Shown piece after piece: positions 51,845 through 61,923 of a stretch of 64,000 nt of DNA (the stretch's first letter is position 1; each line of letters opens with the position of its first letter). The DNA lies in NCBI RefSeq assembly GCF_009617895.1, contig NZ_BLAW01000001.1:921001-985000 (forward strand), read 5' to 3'. Made by a program: the position numbers and the translations under genes. Below the pieces are notes generated by a model. It was not told where the DNA came from. It made no database searches and saw only the letters and a program-made list of their open reading frames with translations. This DNA comes from Prolixibacter sp. SD074. Lineage in GTDB: Bacteria; Bacteroidota; Bacteroidia; Bacteroidales; Prolixibacteraceae.

Positions 51845-54355
51845 ATGGCTGACGGAGAAAAGATAATTAAGATAAATATTGAAGAGCAGATGAAATCTGC
51901 CTACATCGACTACTCGATGTCGGTAATTGTTTCAAGAGCTCTTCCGGATGTTCGTGACGGACTGAAGCCAGTTCACCGAAGAATCCTGTTTGGAATGGGC
52001 GAGTTGGGAATTTACTCCAATCGCTCGTATAAGAAATCAGCAAGGATTGTTGGTGAGGTATTGGGGAAATACCACCCGCACGGTGATTCCTCGGTATATT
52101 TTGCCATGGTTCGTATGGCACAGCGTTGGTCGATGAGATATCCGCTGGTTGATGGACAGGGAAACTTTGGGTCGGTCGACGGTGATAGTCCGGCTGCCAT
52201 GCGTTATACCGAAGCCCGTCTTCAAAAACTCGCAGAAGAAGCATTAGCCGATCTGGACAAGAATACGGTTGACTTTGCCCCCAATTTCGATGAGTCGCTG
52301 AAAGAACCCACTGTTCTCCCGGCCAAATTTCCGAATTTGCTGGTTAACGGTGCATCGGGTATTGCAGTGGGTATGGCAACTAATATGCCACCACACAACC
52401 TGACCGACACCATTGAAGCGATTAATGCCTATATCGACAATCCTGACATAGAAGTGGATGAGTTGATCGATTTGATCAAGGCACCCGATTTCCCGACAGG
52501 GGGAATCATTTATGGATACTCTGGCGTACGTGAAGCTTATGAAACCGGTCGTGGGCGGGTTGTCATGCGTGGAAAATCAGAGATTGAGGTAACGCCGAAC
52601 GGAAGGGAAAAACTGGTCATTACCGAAATTCCATATTTGGTTAACAAGGCAGAACTGATTATTAAAATCGCTGAACTGGTTAACGAAAAGAAAATCGACG
52701 GAATTGCCAATATCAATGATGAGTCGGACCGTAAAGGAATGCGTATTGTGGTCGATATCAAACGTGATGACATGGCCAGTGTTGTACTGAATAAGCTGTA
52801 TAAGTACACTCAGTTACAGTCGACGTTCAGTGTAAACAACATTGCGTTGGTAAAAGGCCGTCCACGTATGTTGAACCTTCGAGACCTGATTCACTATTTT
52901 GTTGAACATCGTCACGAAGTAGTTGTCCGGCGCACAAAGTACGAGCTGGACCAGGCAGAAAAAAAAGCTCATGTCTTACGCGGTTTAATTATCGCAATCG
53001 ATAATCTGGATGCTGTCATCAGCCTGATTCGTGCATCAAAAACGCCGGAAGAGGCAAGAGAAGGCCTTATGGCGAATTTTGATCTGGATGAGATTCAGGC
53101 CCGCGCCATTCTGGATATGCGTTTGCAGAAACTGACCGGGCTGGAGCGTGACAAATTGCACGAAGAGTACGCTGAGCTGATGAAGCAAATCGAATATCTG
53201 AAAGATATCCTGGCCAATGAGCCTCTCCGGATGAAGATTATCAAAGATGAATTACTAGAGATTCAGGGCCGGTATGGTGACGAAAGAAGAACAGAAATCA
53301 TCCATTCAGCAGAAGAGTTTAATCCGGAAGATTTCTACGCCGATGATGAAATGGTCATCACCATTTCGCACATGGGATACATGAAGCGTACACCTTTAAC
53401 TGAATTCCGTACGCAGTCCCGCGGAGGTGTTGGTTCCCGTGGTTCAACCACGCGTGAAGAAGATTTTCTGGAGTACTTGTTTATCGCCACGATGCACAAC
53501 ACCATTCTGCTGTTTACTGAGAAAGGTAAATGTTTCTGGCTGAAGGTTTATGAAATTCCGGAAGGCACAAAAGCCTCCAAGGGACGTGCAATTCAAAACC
53601 TGCTGAATATTGAGCCGGACGACAACGTTAAAGCATTCATCAACGTTAAAAATCTGAAGGACGAAGATTACATCAATAACAATTATATCATTCTTTGTAC
53701 TAAGAAAGGTGTAATCAAGAAAACATCACTCGAGGCTTATTCGCGTCCACGCCAAAATGGGGTAAATGCCATTACAATTCGTGAGAATGACCAATTATTG
53801 GAAGCACGGCTGACCAACGGTAATAACGAAATCATGATGGCAGTGCGCACCGGAAAAGCTATTCGTTTCCCGGAAGATAAGGTGAGGGCCATTGGCCGTA
53901 CAGGGGCTGGAGTACGCGGTATTACGCTGGGTAACGACAAGGATGAACTTGTTGGTATGGTTTGTGTGGAGAATGAAAGCGAGGATATCCTTGTGGTGTC
54001 TGAACACGGATTCGGAAAGCGTTCTAAAATTGATGATTACCGGGTGACCAATAGGGGAGGTAAAGGTGTAAAAACCCTTAATGTTACCCCGAAAACGGGT
54101 TCATTGGTAGCAATAAAAAGCGTAAGTAACGATGACGACCTGATGATCATCACACAGTCGGGCGTTACCATCCGTCTTCCCGTCAAGGATATTCGGATGA
54201 CGGGACGTGCTGCACAAGGCGTTAAGCTCATTAACCTGAGAGAAGATGACTCAATTGCATCTGTTGCCCGTGTAGGGGCCGCCGACACTGGAATTGATGT
54301 TTCAGATGATGCAGTACAGGCTGATAATGAATCTGATAACGGAGTAGTAGAATAA
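51845..54355 (+). CDS. gyrA: DNA gyrase subunit A
   Basis: Introduces negative supercoils with GyrB. 836 residues: N-terminal breakage-reunion domain with [25 protein letters not shown], quinolone region [21 protein letters not shown], and catalytic Tyr in [10 protein letters not shown]; then six GyrA-box-type blades ([14 protein letters not shown] as the GyrA box QRRGGKG counterpart; [14 protein letters not shown]). The quinolone positions corresponding to E. coli Ser83 and Asp87 are Ser and Tyr-region residues (GDSSVY), the usual wild-type Ser at 83. Acidic C-tail ([13 protein letters not shown]). Confidence 0.96.
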   Translation: MADGEKIIKINIEEQMKSAYIDYSMSVIVSRALPDVRDGLKPVHRRILFGMGELGIYSNRSYKKSARIVGEVLGKYHPHGDSSVYFAMVRMAQRWSMRYPLVDGQGNFGSVDGDSPAAMRYTEARLQKLAEEALADLDKNTVDFAPNFDESLKEPTVLPAKFPNLLVNGASGIAVGMATNMPPHNLTDTIEAINAYIDNPDIEVDELIDLIKAPDFPTGGIIYGYSGVREAYETGRGRVVMRGKSEIEVTPNGREKLVITEIPYLVNKAELIIKIAELVNEKKIDGIANINDESDRKGMRIVVDIKRDDMASVVLNKLYKYTQLQSTFSVNNIALVKGRPRMLNLRDLIHYFVEHRHEVVVRRTKYELDQAEKKAHVLRGLIIAIDNLDAVISLIRASKTPEEAREGLMANFDLDEIQARAILDMRLQKLTGLERDKLHEEYAELMKQIEYLKDILANEPLRMKIIKDELLEIQGRYGDERRTEIIHSAEEFNPEDFYADDEMVITISHMGYMKRTPLTEFRTQSRGGVGSRGSTTREEDFLEYLFIATMHNTILLFTEKGKCFWLKVYEIPEGTKASKGRAIQNLLNIEPDDNVKAFINVKNLKDEDYINNNYIILCTKKGVIKKTSLEAYSRPRQNGVNAITIRENDQLLEARLTNGNNEIMMAVRTGKAIRFPEDKVRAIGRTGAGVRGITLGNDKDELVGMVCVENESEDILVVSEHGFGKRSKIDDYRVTNRGGKGVKTLNVTPKTGSLVAIKSVSNDDDLMIITQSGVTIRLPVKDIRMTGRAAQGVKLINLREDDSIASVARVGAADTGIDVSDDAVQADNESDNGVVE

Positions 54356-54427
54356 TTTGTTGGAAAGTTTGTACTTTCTGAAAATTCAAGCAAATTTGTA
54401 AGTAGCAAAATGATAATCAATTCAAAC

Positions 54428-55603
54428 ATGAAAAAAGTATTCTTTGTAGTCATCCTACTTCTTGCCGGAACTACTGTATTCGCGCAGAAAGGTAAAGTAT
54501 CCAGTGCTGAAAATTATAAGGAAAGCGGAAAGCTGGACAAAGCTCTGGAGACCATAGAGCAAACGGTTGATCCGAATAATGACAAATCAAACAAAACGCT
54601 TGATTGGCCTCGTACATGGGAAGTTCGTGGTGAAATCTATCAGGCTATTTTTGCATCGAAAGATGAGAATTATAAAAAACTGAGTGACAATCCGTTGGAA
54701 GAAGCCTACAAATCATATATGAAGGCCCTGTCGTTGGATGATAAAGGCCGTTATGCCAACGGTATCAAAATTAAATTGACATTCCTGATTCAGGATTTGA
54801 CAAAGGCCGCTGTTAATGCCTTTCAGGCAGAAAAATATGATGATGCCACCCGGTACTTTGAAAACATTTTGGATATTGAAAAGACCGATATGTTCAAGAA
54901 GGATACACCGGTTGATACAGTCATTATTTACAATACCGGTTTAGCGGCAGCCAATGCCAAGCAGTATAAAAAAGCAATTGACTACTTTAAAGAGTGTATC
55001 AAATACAATTACAATGGTGGCGCTTCATATGGTCAAATCATCAGCGCATGCGAAGCCATGGGTGATACCACAGCTGCTGTCAGCGCAATGAAAGAAGGTT
55101 TTGAAGCATATCCGGAAAGTCAGAACATACTGGTTTCGCTAATCAACTACTACATGTCGAAGAATAAATCGGAAGATGCAATTTCATATCTTGATAAAGC
55201 CATTGAGAAAGATCCGAAAAATCCGACATTCTATTTTGCTAAAGGAGCAGCTCTTGATAAACTGGGCCGCTCAGACGAAGCATTGAAAGCATATCAGCAG
55301 GCAACTGAAGTAAACCCGAAATTTGCAGATGCATATTATAACATGGGTGTTGTCTATTTCAACCGGGGTGTGAAACAGCTGGAAGTTGCTGCGAAGATAC
55401 CGCCGACACAACAGGATAAATACGAAGCTGAAAAAGGGAAAGCTGATGTTCAGTTCAAGAAAGCAATTCCTTATATGGAAAAAGCCAGCGAACTAAACCC
55501 GAAAGACCGCTTTATTCTGGAGCATCTCAAAAACTTGTATTACCGTCTGAAAATGATGGATAAGTTCAAAGAAGTTCAAGCCAGGCTCGACAGTTTGAAA
55601 TAA
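54428..55603 (+). CDS. Exported TPR-repeat protein
   Basis: 391 residues from the ATG at 54428 (MKKVFFVVILLLAGTTVFAQ, signal peptide); a start at 54410 would add six residues before it. TPR motifs cover most of the mature chain: ALETIEQTVDP, AAANAKQYKKAIDYFKECIK, DAISYLDKAIEKDPKNPTFY, ALKAYQQATEVNPKFADAYYNMG, AIPYMEKASELNPKDRF. Likely a periplasmic scaffold; partners unknown. 73 bp after gyrA with its own terminator. Confidence 0.85.
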   Translation: MKKVFFVVILLLAGTTVFAQKGKVSSAENYKESGKLDKALETIEQTVDPNNDKSNKTLDWPRTWEVRGEIYQAIFASKDENYKKLSDNPLEEAYKSYMKALSLDDKGRYANGIKIKLTFLIQDLTKAAVNAFQAEKYDDATRYFENILDIEKTDMFKKDTPVDTVIIYNTGLAAANAKQYKKAIDYFKECIKYNYNGGASYGQIISACEAMGDTTAAVSAMKEGFEAYPESQNILVSLINYYMSKNKSEDAISYLDKAIEKDPKNPTFYFAKGAALDKLGRSDEALKAYQQATEVNPKFADAYYNMGVVYFNRGVKQLEVAAKIPPTQQDKYEAEKGKADVQFKKAIPYMEKASELNPKDRFILEHLKNLYYRLKMMDKFKEVQARLDSLK

Positions 55604-55622
55604 TTCAACAAGTATACCAAAG

Positions 55623-55651
55623 CAGGGAGGCCAATTAGCTTCCCTGTTTTT
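55623..55651 (+). terminator. Intrinsic terminator after the TPR gene
   Basis: CAGGGAGGC (55623-55631) pairs with GCTTCCCTG (55638-55646), one G-U, then TTTTT. Confidence 0.75.
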
Positions 55652-55711
55652 CGAAACACTAAAATAACATAATATTAATTATAAGACAAGCGAGTATTAG
55701 TATATAGTAGC

Positions 55712-56218
55712 ATGAGACAAGCAATTTTCATTATCGGACTCATTTTACTTGGGGCGATTACGAGCGAGGCACAAAATTCAAAATCGAAACAAAGCAATCA
55801 AACTATGGTGAAGAAAACAGACAAAGAATGGAAAGAGAACTTAACGCCACTACAATACGATGTTACACGGAAATCGGCAACTGAAAGACCGTTTACCGGT
55901 GTTTATTACGATTTCTATCAAAAAGGTTCATACCATTGTGTTTGTTGTGGCGCTTTGCTGTTCGATTCTGGTTCCAAGTTTCAATCTGGCTGTGGTTGGC
56001 CTAGTTTCAGCGATATTGCGGACAATAAAAATATAAAAGAAGTCAGGGACACCAGTCACGGCATGATTCGAACCGAAGTTCGTTGTGCCCACTGCGATGC
56101 TCACCTGGGACATGTTTTTAACGATGGCCCGCCACCAACCGGGTTGCGTTACTGCATTAATTCAGCGGCGCTGAAATTCGTTCCTGATAAAGATACTACT
56201 CCATCTCCATGTCAATAG
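55712..56218 (+). CDS. msrB: Peptide-methionine (R)-S-oxide reductase, exported
   Basis: Repairs Met-R-sulfoxide in proteins. 168 residues: an N-terminal signal ([20 protein letters not shown]), so it acts outside the cytoplasm. Zn-binding CxxC pairs in CVCCGALLF and [12 protein letters not shown], the core [15 protein letters not shown], and catalytic Cys in [11 protein letters not shown]. The resolving Cys position is not obvious. Its 3' end overlaps convergent mgsA by 23 bp. Confidence 0.94.
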   Translation: MRQAIFIIGLILLGAITSEAQNSKSKQSNQTMVKKTDKEWKENLTPLQYDVTRKSATERPFTGVYYDFYQKGSYHCVCCGALLFDSGSKFQSGCGWPSFSDIADNKNIKEVRDTSHGMIRTEVRCAHCDAHLGHVFNDGPPPTGLRYCINSAALKFVPDKDTTPSPCQ

Positions 56219-56687
56219 AACGGGTAATATAGCCTGAATAATCTTTAATGCGTGGTTTGTATTCTTTGTGAAACAGTTCCGATGAGATCAGAAAATCTGC
56301 AGTTGAACGGTTCGAAGCCGTTGGGACGTTGTACAATACCGAAATACGCAACAATGCTTTCACGTCGACATCGTGCGGCTGCGGCTGCATGGGATCCCAA
56401 AAAAAGATGACCACGTCAATCAGGCCTTCGCAAATCATCGCTCCTAATTGCTGATCACCACCCAATGGTCCTGATTTCAAACGGGTTAATTCTGGTGGAA
56501 CGGCATCGTTTTCAATGCATTTCTGATTAATGACTTCTTCAACCAGTTTTCCGGTAGTTCCAGTGCCAACCAAAGAATGTTGAGCCAGTTCATTCCAGTT
56601 GTAGCTCACCCATTCCATCATATCTTTCTTCCGGTTGTCATGTGCAACCAGTGCGATTCTTTTCTTCTTTTTCATTATTTCTGACAT
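56196..56687 (-). CDS. mgsA: Methylglyoxal synthase
   Basis: Converts dihydroxyacetone phosphate to methylglyoxal, a bypass under phosphate limitation or sugar stress. 163 residues. Phosphate/substrate motifs: [39 protein letters not shown] with the catalytic Asp, and [20 protein letters not shown] with the His and second Asp. C-terminal [11 protein letters not shown] is slightly longer than in E. coli (152 aa). The last 23 bp overlap msrB. Confidence 0.95.
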   Translation of the reverse strand: MSEIMKKKKRIALVAHDNRKKDMMEWVSYNWNELAQHSLVGTGTTGKLVEEVINQKCIENDAVPPELTRLKSGPLGGDQQLGAMICEGLIDVVIFFWDPMQPQPHDVDVKALLRISVLYNVPTASNRSTADFLISSELFHKEYKPRIKDYSGYITRSIDMEME

Positions 56688-56785
56688 TATACCCTGATTT
56701 AATTTAGTCCAAGACGGTTAAAAATCCTGATATGATTATGCCGTAAAGCTACTAAATAAACATAACTGTCGAAGCGAAAAAATGC

Positions 56786-57661
56786 TTACCAAAACTTCAA
56801 TTTTTCATGAATAAACAACACAATGCCCGATTTGTGTTCATATTCCCTTAATGAATAATTGTCGAATTTTGGTATGTTGTTCTCACAGAGAATCAAGCGG
56901 ACCAGCTGTGCGTACTGACTTTTCTCAGAATAGCGGCTTAAATACGGGAGTAGTTCAATGGATGAGGCTCCTTTCCAGCGTTTCATCCGGAATTTTTTGT
57001 AGTATGGCACCCTGGCAATGGTCAGGTAATAGTTACTGATGGATTGTATGTAGGAAGAATAACTTTTCAGGTAAATCGTACGTCCATTTCGTTTGTATTT
57101 TGATGCGATGCGCGAATCGTCCTTATCGAACGACCAAACGCCAAAAATGTTATTCCCTTCCCGGAAGAAACGCGATGTACCCCAGCCCGATTCCAACGCC
57201 GCCTGAGCAATGGCTAAACTTACCGGATGGGGATAAATCCTCCGTTTCAGTACGTTTATGGAATCAGTATGGTACTTCTTAAACATGTGATTCAGGAATG
57301 CTGTATCTGAGCGGGCTACACGTTCTCCCGCATCCATACGATTTTCAACAAATTCGACATGCCGCAAATCTTCCATCAGTTGATGGCGAACCACGAGTAC
57401 CGCCGGCAACATAAACTGAATGAATTTCTCCTTACGAACCTGCGGATCTAAATCGGTAAAATCAGGTACGCCCTGGTAGCTAACGGGAATAATAGTGGAA
57501 TCGCCGGGAGGGATAATGCTGTCAATACTGCCAATTTGTTTCTCCAGCAACTGTAGTTTCCTGGTTTTGAATTTAGGTGTTCGGGTTAGTAAAGCAACCA
57601 ATATCACTACTCCGGTAACGACAATAACTTGAAAAAGTCTGTTCCTTTGCCTTCGTTTCAT
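56786..57661 (-). CDS. Glucosaminidase-type peptidoglycan hydrolase (GH73, Bax/FlgJ-like)
   Basis: 291 residues, with an N-terminal membrane anchor (LFQVIVVTGVVILVALLTRT). The GH73 domain covers about 130-280: HPVSLAIAQAALESGWGTSRF carries the catalytic Glu in AALESGWG, followed by EGNNIFGVWSF and YLKSYSSYIQSISNYYLTIA. Likely cleaves GlcNAc-MurNAc bonds during cell-wall growth, anchored at the inner membrane. Single gene. Confidence 0.88.
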   Translation of the reverse strand: MKRRQRNRLFQVIVVTGVVILVALLTRTPKFKTRKLQLLEKQIGSIDSIIPPGDSTIIPVSYQGVPDFTDLDPQVRKEKFIQFMLPAVLVVRHQLMEDLRHVEFVENRMDAGERVARSDTAFLNHMFKKYHTDSINVLKRRIYPHPVSLAIAQAALESGWGTSRFFREGNNIFGVWSFDKDDSRIASKYKRNGRTIYLKSYSSYIQSISNYYLTIARVPYYKKFRMKRWKGASSIELLPYLSRYSEKSQYAQLVRLILCENNIPKFDNYSLREYEHKSGIVLFIHEKLKFW

Positions 57662-57675
57662 AAGTTACAAATGTA

Positions 57676-57727
57676 GGCTAAAAATACGAATACCATGCCA
57701 GGGAGGATCTCCCGCAGCATGGTATTC
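57676..57727 (-). terminator. Intrinsic terminator of the E2-E1-flavodoxin operon
   Basis: GAATACCATGC (57688-57698) and GCATGGTATTC (57717-57727) form an 11-bp stem containing an inner hairpin GGGAG/CTCCC. On the minus strand GTATTTTTAG follows. Confidence 0.8.
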
Positions 57728-57757
57728 CATATTTTATCAATAAAAAGTATCAGATAA

Positions 57758-58264
57758 TCAGTTAAATGACTTCTTAAGTCCTGCTACCCAATCTTCGATA
57801 CGTTTATTGGTTTTTCGAGCCTGATTTTCCTGGTCGAGTGCTAGTCCTGCAAATTTGTCACCCCGAACGCTTACCGAGCTTTCGAAATTGTATTCATCGG
57901 CCGGAACAAACCCTACGAGCTCAGCACCCTGTTGTTCCATCAGTTTGCCCATTATACCGATTCCGTCACAGAAATTCTCCGGATAATTGATCTGATCGCC
58001 CAATCCGAAGATGGCCACTTTTTTGCCTTTTAAATCCATTTCTTCGATAGCTGGAACAAATTCGTCCCAGTAATTAGGCAATTCACCATCGAACCAGGTG
58101 GGCACACCCAGTACCAGGTTATCGAAACCGGCGAACTTCTTTTCGTCAACTTCCTCCACATTAAGGGCCTCTACATCTTTCTCACCTAAAGCTTTCTGTA
58201 TCTTTTCGGCCACTTTAGCGGTTTTCTGTGTATGGAAACTATAGAATAATCCTATTTTCTTCAT
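57758..58264 (-). CDS. Flavodoxin
   Basis: 168-residue FMN electron carrier. The ATG at 58264 gives MKKIGLFYSFHTQKTAKVAE, with the FMN-phosphate loop (FYSFHTQKT in place of the usual GSxTGNT); WFDGELPNYWDEF and FGLGDQINYPENFCDGIG are the isoalloxazine-side loops of long-chain flavodoxins. Ends DWVAGLKKSFN. The gene follows E1 by 29 nt, an unusual partner for an oxoacid dehydrogenase; it may serve a linked pyruvate or ketoacid redox step (inference). Confidence 0.9.
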   Translation of the reverse strand: MKKIGLFYSFHTQKTAKVAEKIQKALGEKDVEALNVEEVDEKKFAGFDNLVLGVPTWFDGELPNYWDEFVPAIEEMDLKGKKVAIFGLGDQINYPENFCDGIGIMGKLMEQQGAELVGFVPADEYNFESSVSVRGDKFAGLALDQENQARKTNKRIEDWVAGLKKSFN

Positions 58265-58293
58265 TGCTAAATGGTTAATCTTCAACTAAAGTT

Positions 58294-60354
58294 TTAGTAC
58301 TTGAGTAATACGGCCATACCGTTATAGATCTTCTCATCATTTGGAAGAATGGCTTTTTCGAGAATACGATTGAAACCTACCGGTGTAAAGGTTGAACCCA
58401 AACGTTGAACCGGGCCGTCGAGATATTCGAAAGCCTCGGAAGTAATGGTAGCCGCCACTTCAGCACCAAAGCCTGAGAATACTTTATCCTCATGGACCAC
58501 CAGCGCTTTACCGGTTTTTTTCACCGATTCGATAATCGTTTCTTTATCCAGTGGAATAAGTGAACGCAGGTCGATTACTTCCACACTTTGACCTTCTTCC
58601 TCCAGCCTGTTCGCGGCACTGATACACATGTGGGTGGTATTACCATAGGTAATTACAGTCAAATCAGAACCTTCCTTGCGTACACGGGCTTTACCGAACG
58701 GAACCTCGAATTCTTCCGGAATCGGGGTTGCTGCAATCGGTGAATTGTACAGCGCTTTGGGCTCCAGGAACAAAGTCGGTCCTTTGGAACGGATCGACGT
58801 ACGAAGCAGCCCAGCCGCATCGTCAGCAAACGATGGATACACAATGCGGATGCCCGGGAATGTAGACAAAGCGCCTTCGGTGGTCTGCGAGTGGTACAAA
58901 CCTCCACCGATGTATCCTCCGGAAGCCAGACGAATGGTCACATTCGGGGCAAATTTACCGTTGGTCCGCCAGTATTCGTGGCTCATCTCGACAAACTGCT
59001 CCATGGCCGGCCAGAAATAGTCGGCAAATTCGGCACCTTCGACAACAATACGGATATCCTTTTTGAAGCGAGACATTCCGTTGGCTGTTCCGAGGATATA
59101 GTCCTCAGCAATCGGGCCGTTAAACACGCGTTCGGAGCCAAATTCCTGCTGCAAACCCTTAGAGACATTGAAGATACCGCCTTTGTCTTTATTGGCCATA
59201 TCCTGTCCCCAAATGAAGGTATCGGGATTACGACGGAATTCCTCTTTCAGGGTACTGTTCAGCGCCTCGATTAATTTCTTTTTTTCACCTTCCTCATTGT
59301 GAAGTCCTTCCGGAAATTTTTCAGAAACGTATGGTTCAGGATATACAAAATCGAAGATCGATTCCGGATCCGGATCCGGAGCCTTCAAAGCCTTCTTATG
59401 CACATCCTTAACTTCCTGCATTGCTTTGTTGGTCAATTCATCCAGCTCCTCTTCAGTAAAGCGGTTGTAACGAAGCAACATACGACGGAATTTACCCAGC
59501 GGATCATATTCAGCCACATAGTTTAACTCTGAATCGTTGCGATAAAGTTCGTGACGGTCGGAATTTGAATGTGAATGAATACGCACGCAGTTGGCCTGAA
59601 CAATCACCGGCTTCTGGTTTTCGATAGACCAGGCTTTTGCTTCAGCCATGGCATTCATCGAATCGAATACGTCCTTACCATTACAGTGAATAATGCGCAG
59701 ATTTTTGAATCCGCTAAAATTGTTCGCCACTTTCCGGTTGGCTGTCTGGTCACGTTTTGGAACCGAGATTCCGTAACCGTTATCCTGTAAAACAAATACT
59801 ACCGGCAGCTGCTCGTTTGAAGCACCGTTGATGGCCTCATAAACGTATCCTTCAGACACTGACGATTCTCCCTGTGAGCTGATGGAAACCCCCTTGTGTT
59901 TGTAATAACGCATGGCACGTCCAACACCAACGGCATGAAGCGAGTGGTTACCGGTACAGGATGATACGTTGTGAATATTCCACTCCGGCTTGGCAAAGTG
60001 GTTCGACATGTGGCGACCACCCGAAGCTACATCCGTAGCTTTGGAAATCCCGTTCAGAATCAACTCCTCGGCAGTCAGACCAGCTGATAGGTTTGTCAAC
60101 ATATCACGGTAATAAGGAAACAGGTGGTCTGTCTCCTTATCAAAAACCTGACCGATAGCCAGCTGAATGCCGTCATGACCGGCATAGGGTGCATGGTAAG
60201 ACCAACCAATCGCCTGTTTCAGGTAGTTGGGGGCCTTCTCGTCAATGGCGCGACCAAGGGTCATCAGGTAAAACCACTTGGCTAAGGTCTCCTTGTCCGT
60301 CTTTTTAATATGGTAATTCTTGGGAACTTCAAGTTCGCGAAGATTCTCTTTCAT
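58294..60354 (-). CDS. 2-oxoacid dehydrogenase E1 component, alpha-beta fusion
   Basis: 686 residues, TPP-dependent decarboxylase of a pyruvate or branched-chain oxoacid complex. The N-half (about 1-330) is E1alpha: YRDMLTNLSAGLTAEELILN, ISSQGESSVSEGYVYEAING and DNGYGISVPKRDQTANRKVA. The C-half (about 350-686) is E1beta: RRNPDTFIWGQDMANKDKGG, FGSERVFNGPIAEDYILGTA, EPKALYNSPIA and VHEDKVFSGFGAEVAATI. Fused E1 is typical of Bacteroidota. 39 nt after the E2 gene. Confidence 0.93.
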   Translation of the reverse strand: MKENLRELEVPKNYHIKKTDKETLAKWFYLMTLGRAIDEKAPNYLKQAIGWSYHAPYAGHDGIQLAIGQVFDKETDHLFPYYRDMLTNLSAGLTAEELILNGISKATDVASGGRHMSNHFAKPEWNIHNVSSCTGNHSLHAVGVGRAMRYYKHKGVSISSQGESSVSEGYVYEAINGASNEQLPVVFVLQDNGYGISVPKRDQTANRKVANNFSGFKNLRIIHCNGKDVFDSMNAMAEAKAWSIENQKPVIVQANCVRIHSHSNSDRHELYRNDSELNYVAEYDPLGKFRRMLLRYNRFTEEELDELTNKAMQEVKDVHKKALKAPDPDPESIFDFVYPEPYVSEKFPEGLHNEEGEKKKLIEALNSTLKEEFRRNPDTFIWGQDMANKDKGGIFNVSKGLQQEFGSERVFNGPIAEDYILGTANGMSRFKKDIRIVVEGAEFADYFWPAMEQFVEMSHEYWRTNGKFAPNVTIRLASGGYIGGGLYHSQTTEGALSTFPGIRIVYPSFADDAAGLLRTSIRSKGPTLFLEPKALYNSPIAATPIPEEFEVPFGKARVRKEGSDLTVITYGNTTHMCISAANRLEEEGQSVEVIDLRSLIPLDKETIIESVKKTGKALVVHEDKVFSGFGAEVAATITSEAFEYLDGPVQRLGSTFTPVGFNRILEKAILPNDEKIYNGMAVLLKY

Positions 60355-60393
60355 TTTATTTCCTTTTGTAATAATCTGTTATCCGTTTGTCAA

Positions 60394-61722
60394 TTAGATT
60401 TCGCGGTTGGGATCATGTTCTTCCAGAATATCGGCCACACGGCGCAGGAATTTACCACCCAACATTCCGTCAATCACACGATGGTCGTATGACAGTGACA
60501 GGAACATTTTATGACGGACAACAATAGCGTCGCCGGTCGGTGTCTCCATTACAGCCGGTTTCTTTTCGATGGTACCAATAGCCAGAATAGCAGTTTGCGG
60601 CTGATTGATAATCGGTGTTCCGATGATGTTTCCAAATGATCCAAAGTTGGTGATGGCAAATGTTCCTCCCTGCAAATCATCCGGGCTCAGGTTGTTCTTA
60701 CGTCCCAAAGCAGCCAAATGGTTGATATCCTTTGTCAGACCGAGCAGGTTCTTCATATCGGCATCTTTGATAACCGGAACAACGAGATTGTTATTCTCTG
60801 TAGCTACAGCCATACCAACATTAACATGTTTGCGCAAAACAATATTGTAACCGTCAACCGATGAGTTAACGTAAGGGAATTCAGTCAATGCTTTGGCAAC
60901 TGCTTCAGTAATCAGCGGCATGAAAGTAATTTTCTCGCCGTACTTCTCAAGGTATTCTCCTTTTACTTTGTTACGCCACAAAACCATATTGGTCATATCG
61001 GCTTCAACAACCGAAGTAACGTGAGGTGCCACATGTTTCGATGTAACCATGTGATCGGCAATCAACTTGCGCACGCGATCCATTTCCACAATTGTGTCTT
61101 CGGCACCAATAGAAACCGAAACTTTGTATTGCGGAGCCTGGGGAGCGGCTTTTGCTGCCTGGGCTGGCGCACCGTCGGCTGCAGGTTTTGCAGCTTTTCC
61201 TGAACCACGGTCTTCGAGATAAGCCAGGATATCTTTCTTTTGAACACGACCACCCTGACCACTTCCTTCAATCGATTCGAGCTCTTCGAACGAAACGCCT
61301 TCTTTATCGGCGATGCTGCGGACCAGCGGCGAATAGAACCGGCCCGATTGTTTGTTTACATTTCCTTGTGCTGCACCGGAATCTTTTACTGTTTCCGCTG
61401 CCTTTTCTTTGGCCGCAGGTTGTGTTTCTGCCATTTTATCGGTAGTTTCTTCCGAAGAAGTGTCCTCTTCTTCGTCTTCCCCATCCATCGAAATCAACAT
61501 AACAACTTCCCCAACCGCAACCAGGTCATCTTCGTTGTATTTAATCTCTTTTACCTTTCCTGCAACCGGTGAGGGAATTTCCGAATCCACCTTATCGGTG
61601 GCAATTTCGAAAAGAACATCGTCCTCTTCAACAGTATCGCCCTTTTTGACAAACATTTTGGTGATTGTACCCTCTTGGACACTTTCACCCATCTTGGGCA
61701 TAATCACTTGAAAATCAGACAT
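60394..61722 (-). CDS. 2-oxoacid dehydrogenase E2 (dihydrolipoyl acyltransferase)
   Basis: 442 residues. Lipoyl domain (1-75) with the lipoylated Lys44 in FEIATDKVDSEIPSP; Ala/Lys/Glu-rich linker; E3/E1-binding domain (about 130-175: RSIADKEGVSFEELESIEGS); second Ala-rich linker; catalytic CAT domain (about 200-442) ending SLSYDHRVIDGMLGGKFL, with the active-site HRxxDG. First gene of the operon with E1 and flavodoxin. No E3 (lpd) gene is adjacent. Confidence 0.94.
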   Translation of the reverse strand: MSDFQVIMPKMGESVQEGTITKMFVKKGDTVEEDDVLFEIATDKVDSEIPSPVAGKVKEIKYNEDDLVAVGEVVMLISMDGEDEEEDTSSEETTDKMAETQPAAKEKAAETVKDSGAAQGNVNKQSGRFYSPLVRSIADKEGVSFEELESIEGSGQGGRVQKKDILAYLEDRGSGKAAKPAADGAPAQAAKAAPQAPQYKVSVSIGAEDTIVEMDRVRKLIADHMVTSKHVAPHVTSVVEADMTNMVLWRNKVKGEYLEKYGEKITFMPLITEAVAKALTEFPYVNSSVDGYNIVLRKHVNVGMAVATENNNLVVPVIKDADMKNLLGLTKDINHLAALGRKNNLSPDDLQGGTFAITNFGSFGNIIGTPIINQPQTAILAIGTIEKKPAVMETPTGDAIVVRHKMFLSLSYDHRVIDGMLGGKFLRRVADILEEHDPNREI

Positions 61723-61867
61723 TGTAATTAAACGGTTTTTATTGTGAATGATTATAAATCGATTTTACATTTTCACCTCATTTAACACACTAAAGCCTGA
61801 AAGGTTTGAAAAGGGTTCATTCTACTTTAAAAATAATGCGTAAAAATATAATGTTCAGATATCAATC

Positions 61868-61904
61868 AAAAAAAAAAAGAGCACCAAAATGTGGTACTCT
61901 TTTC
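61868..61904 (-). terminator. Intrinsic terminator of the serine hydrolase gene
   Basis: AAAAGAGCACCA pairs with TGTGGTACTCTTTT around AAAA; on the minus strand a run of about 11 T follows. Confidence 0.8.
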
Positions 61905-61923
61905 AATCCGATTATATTGTAAA

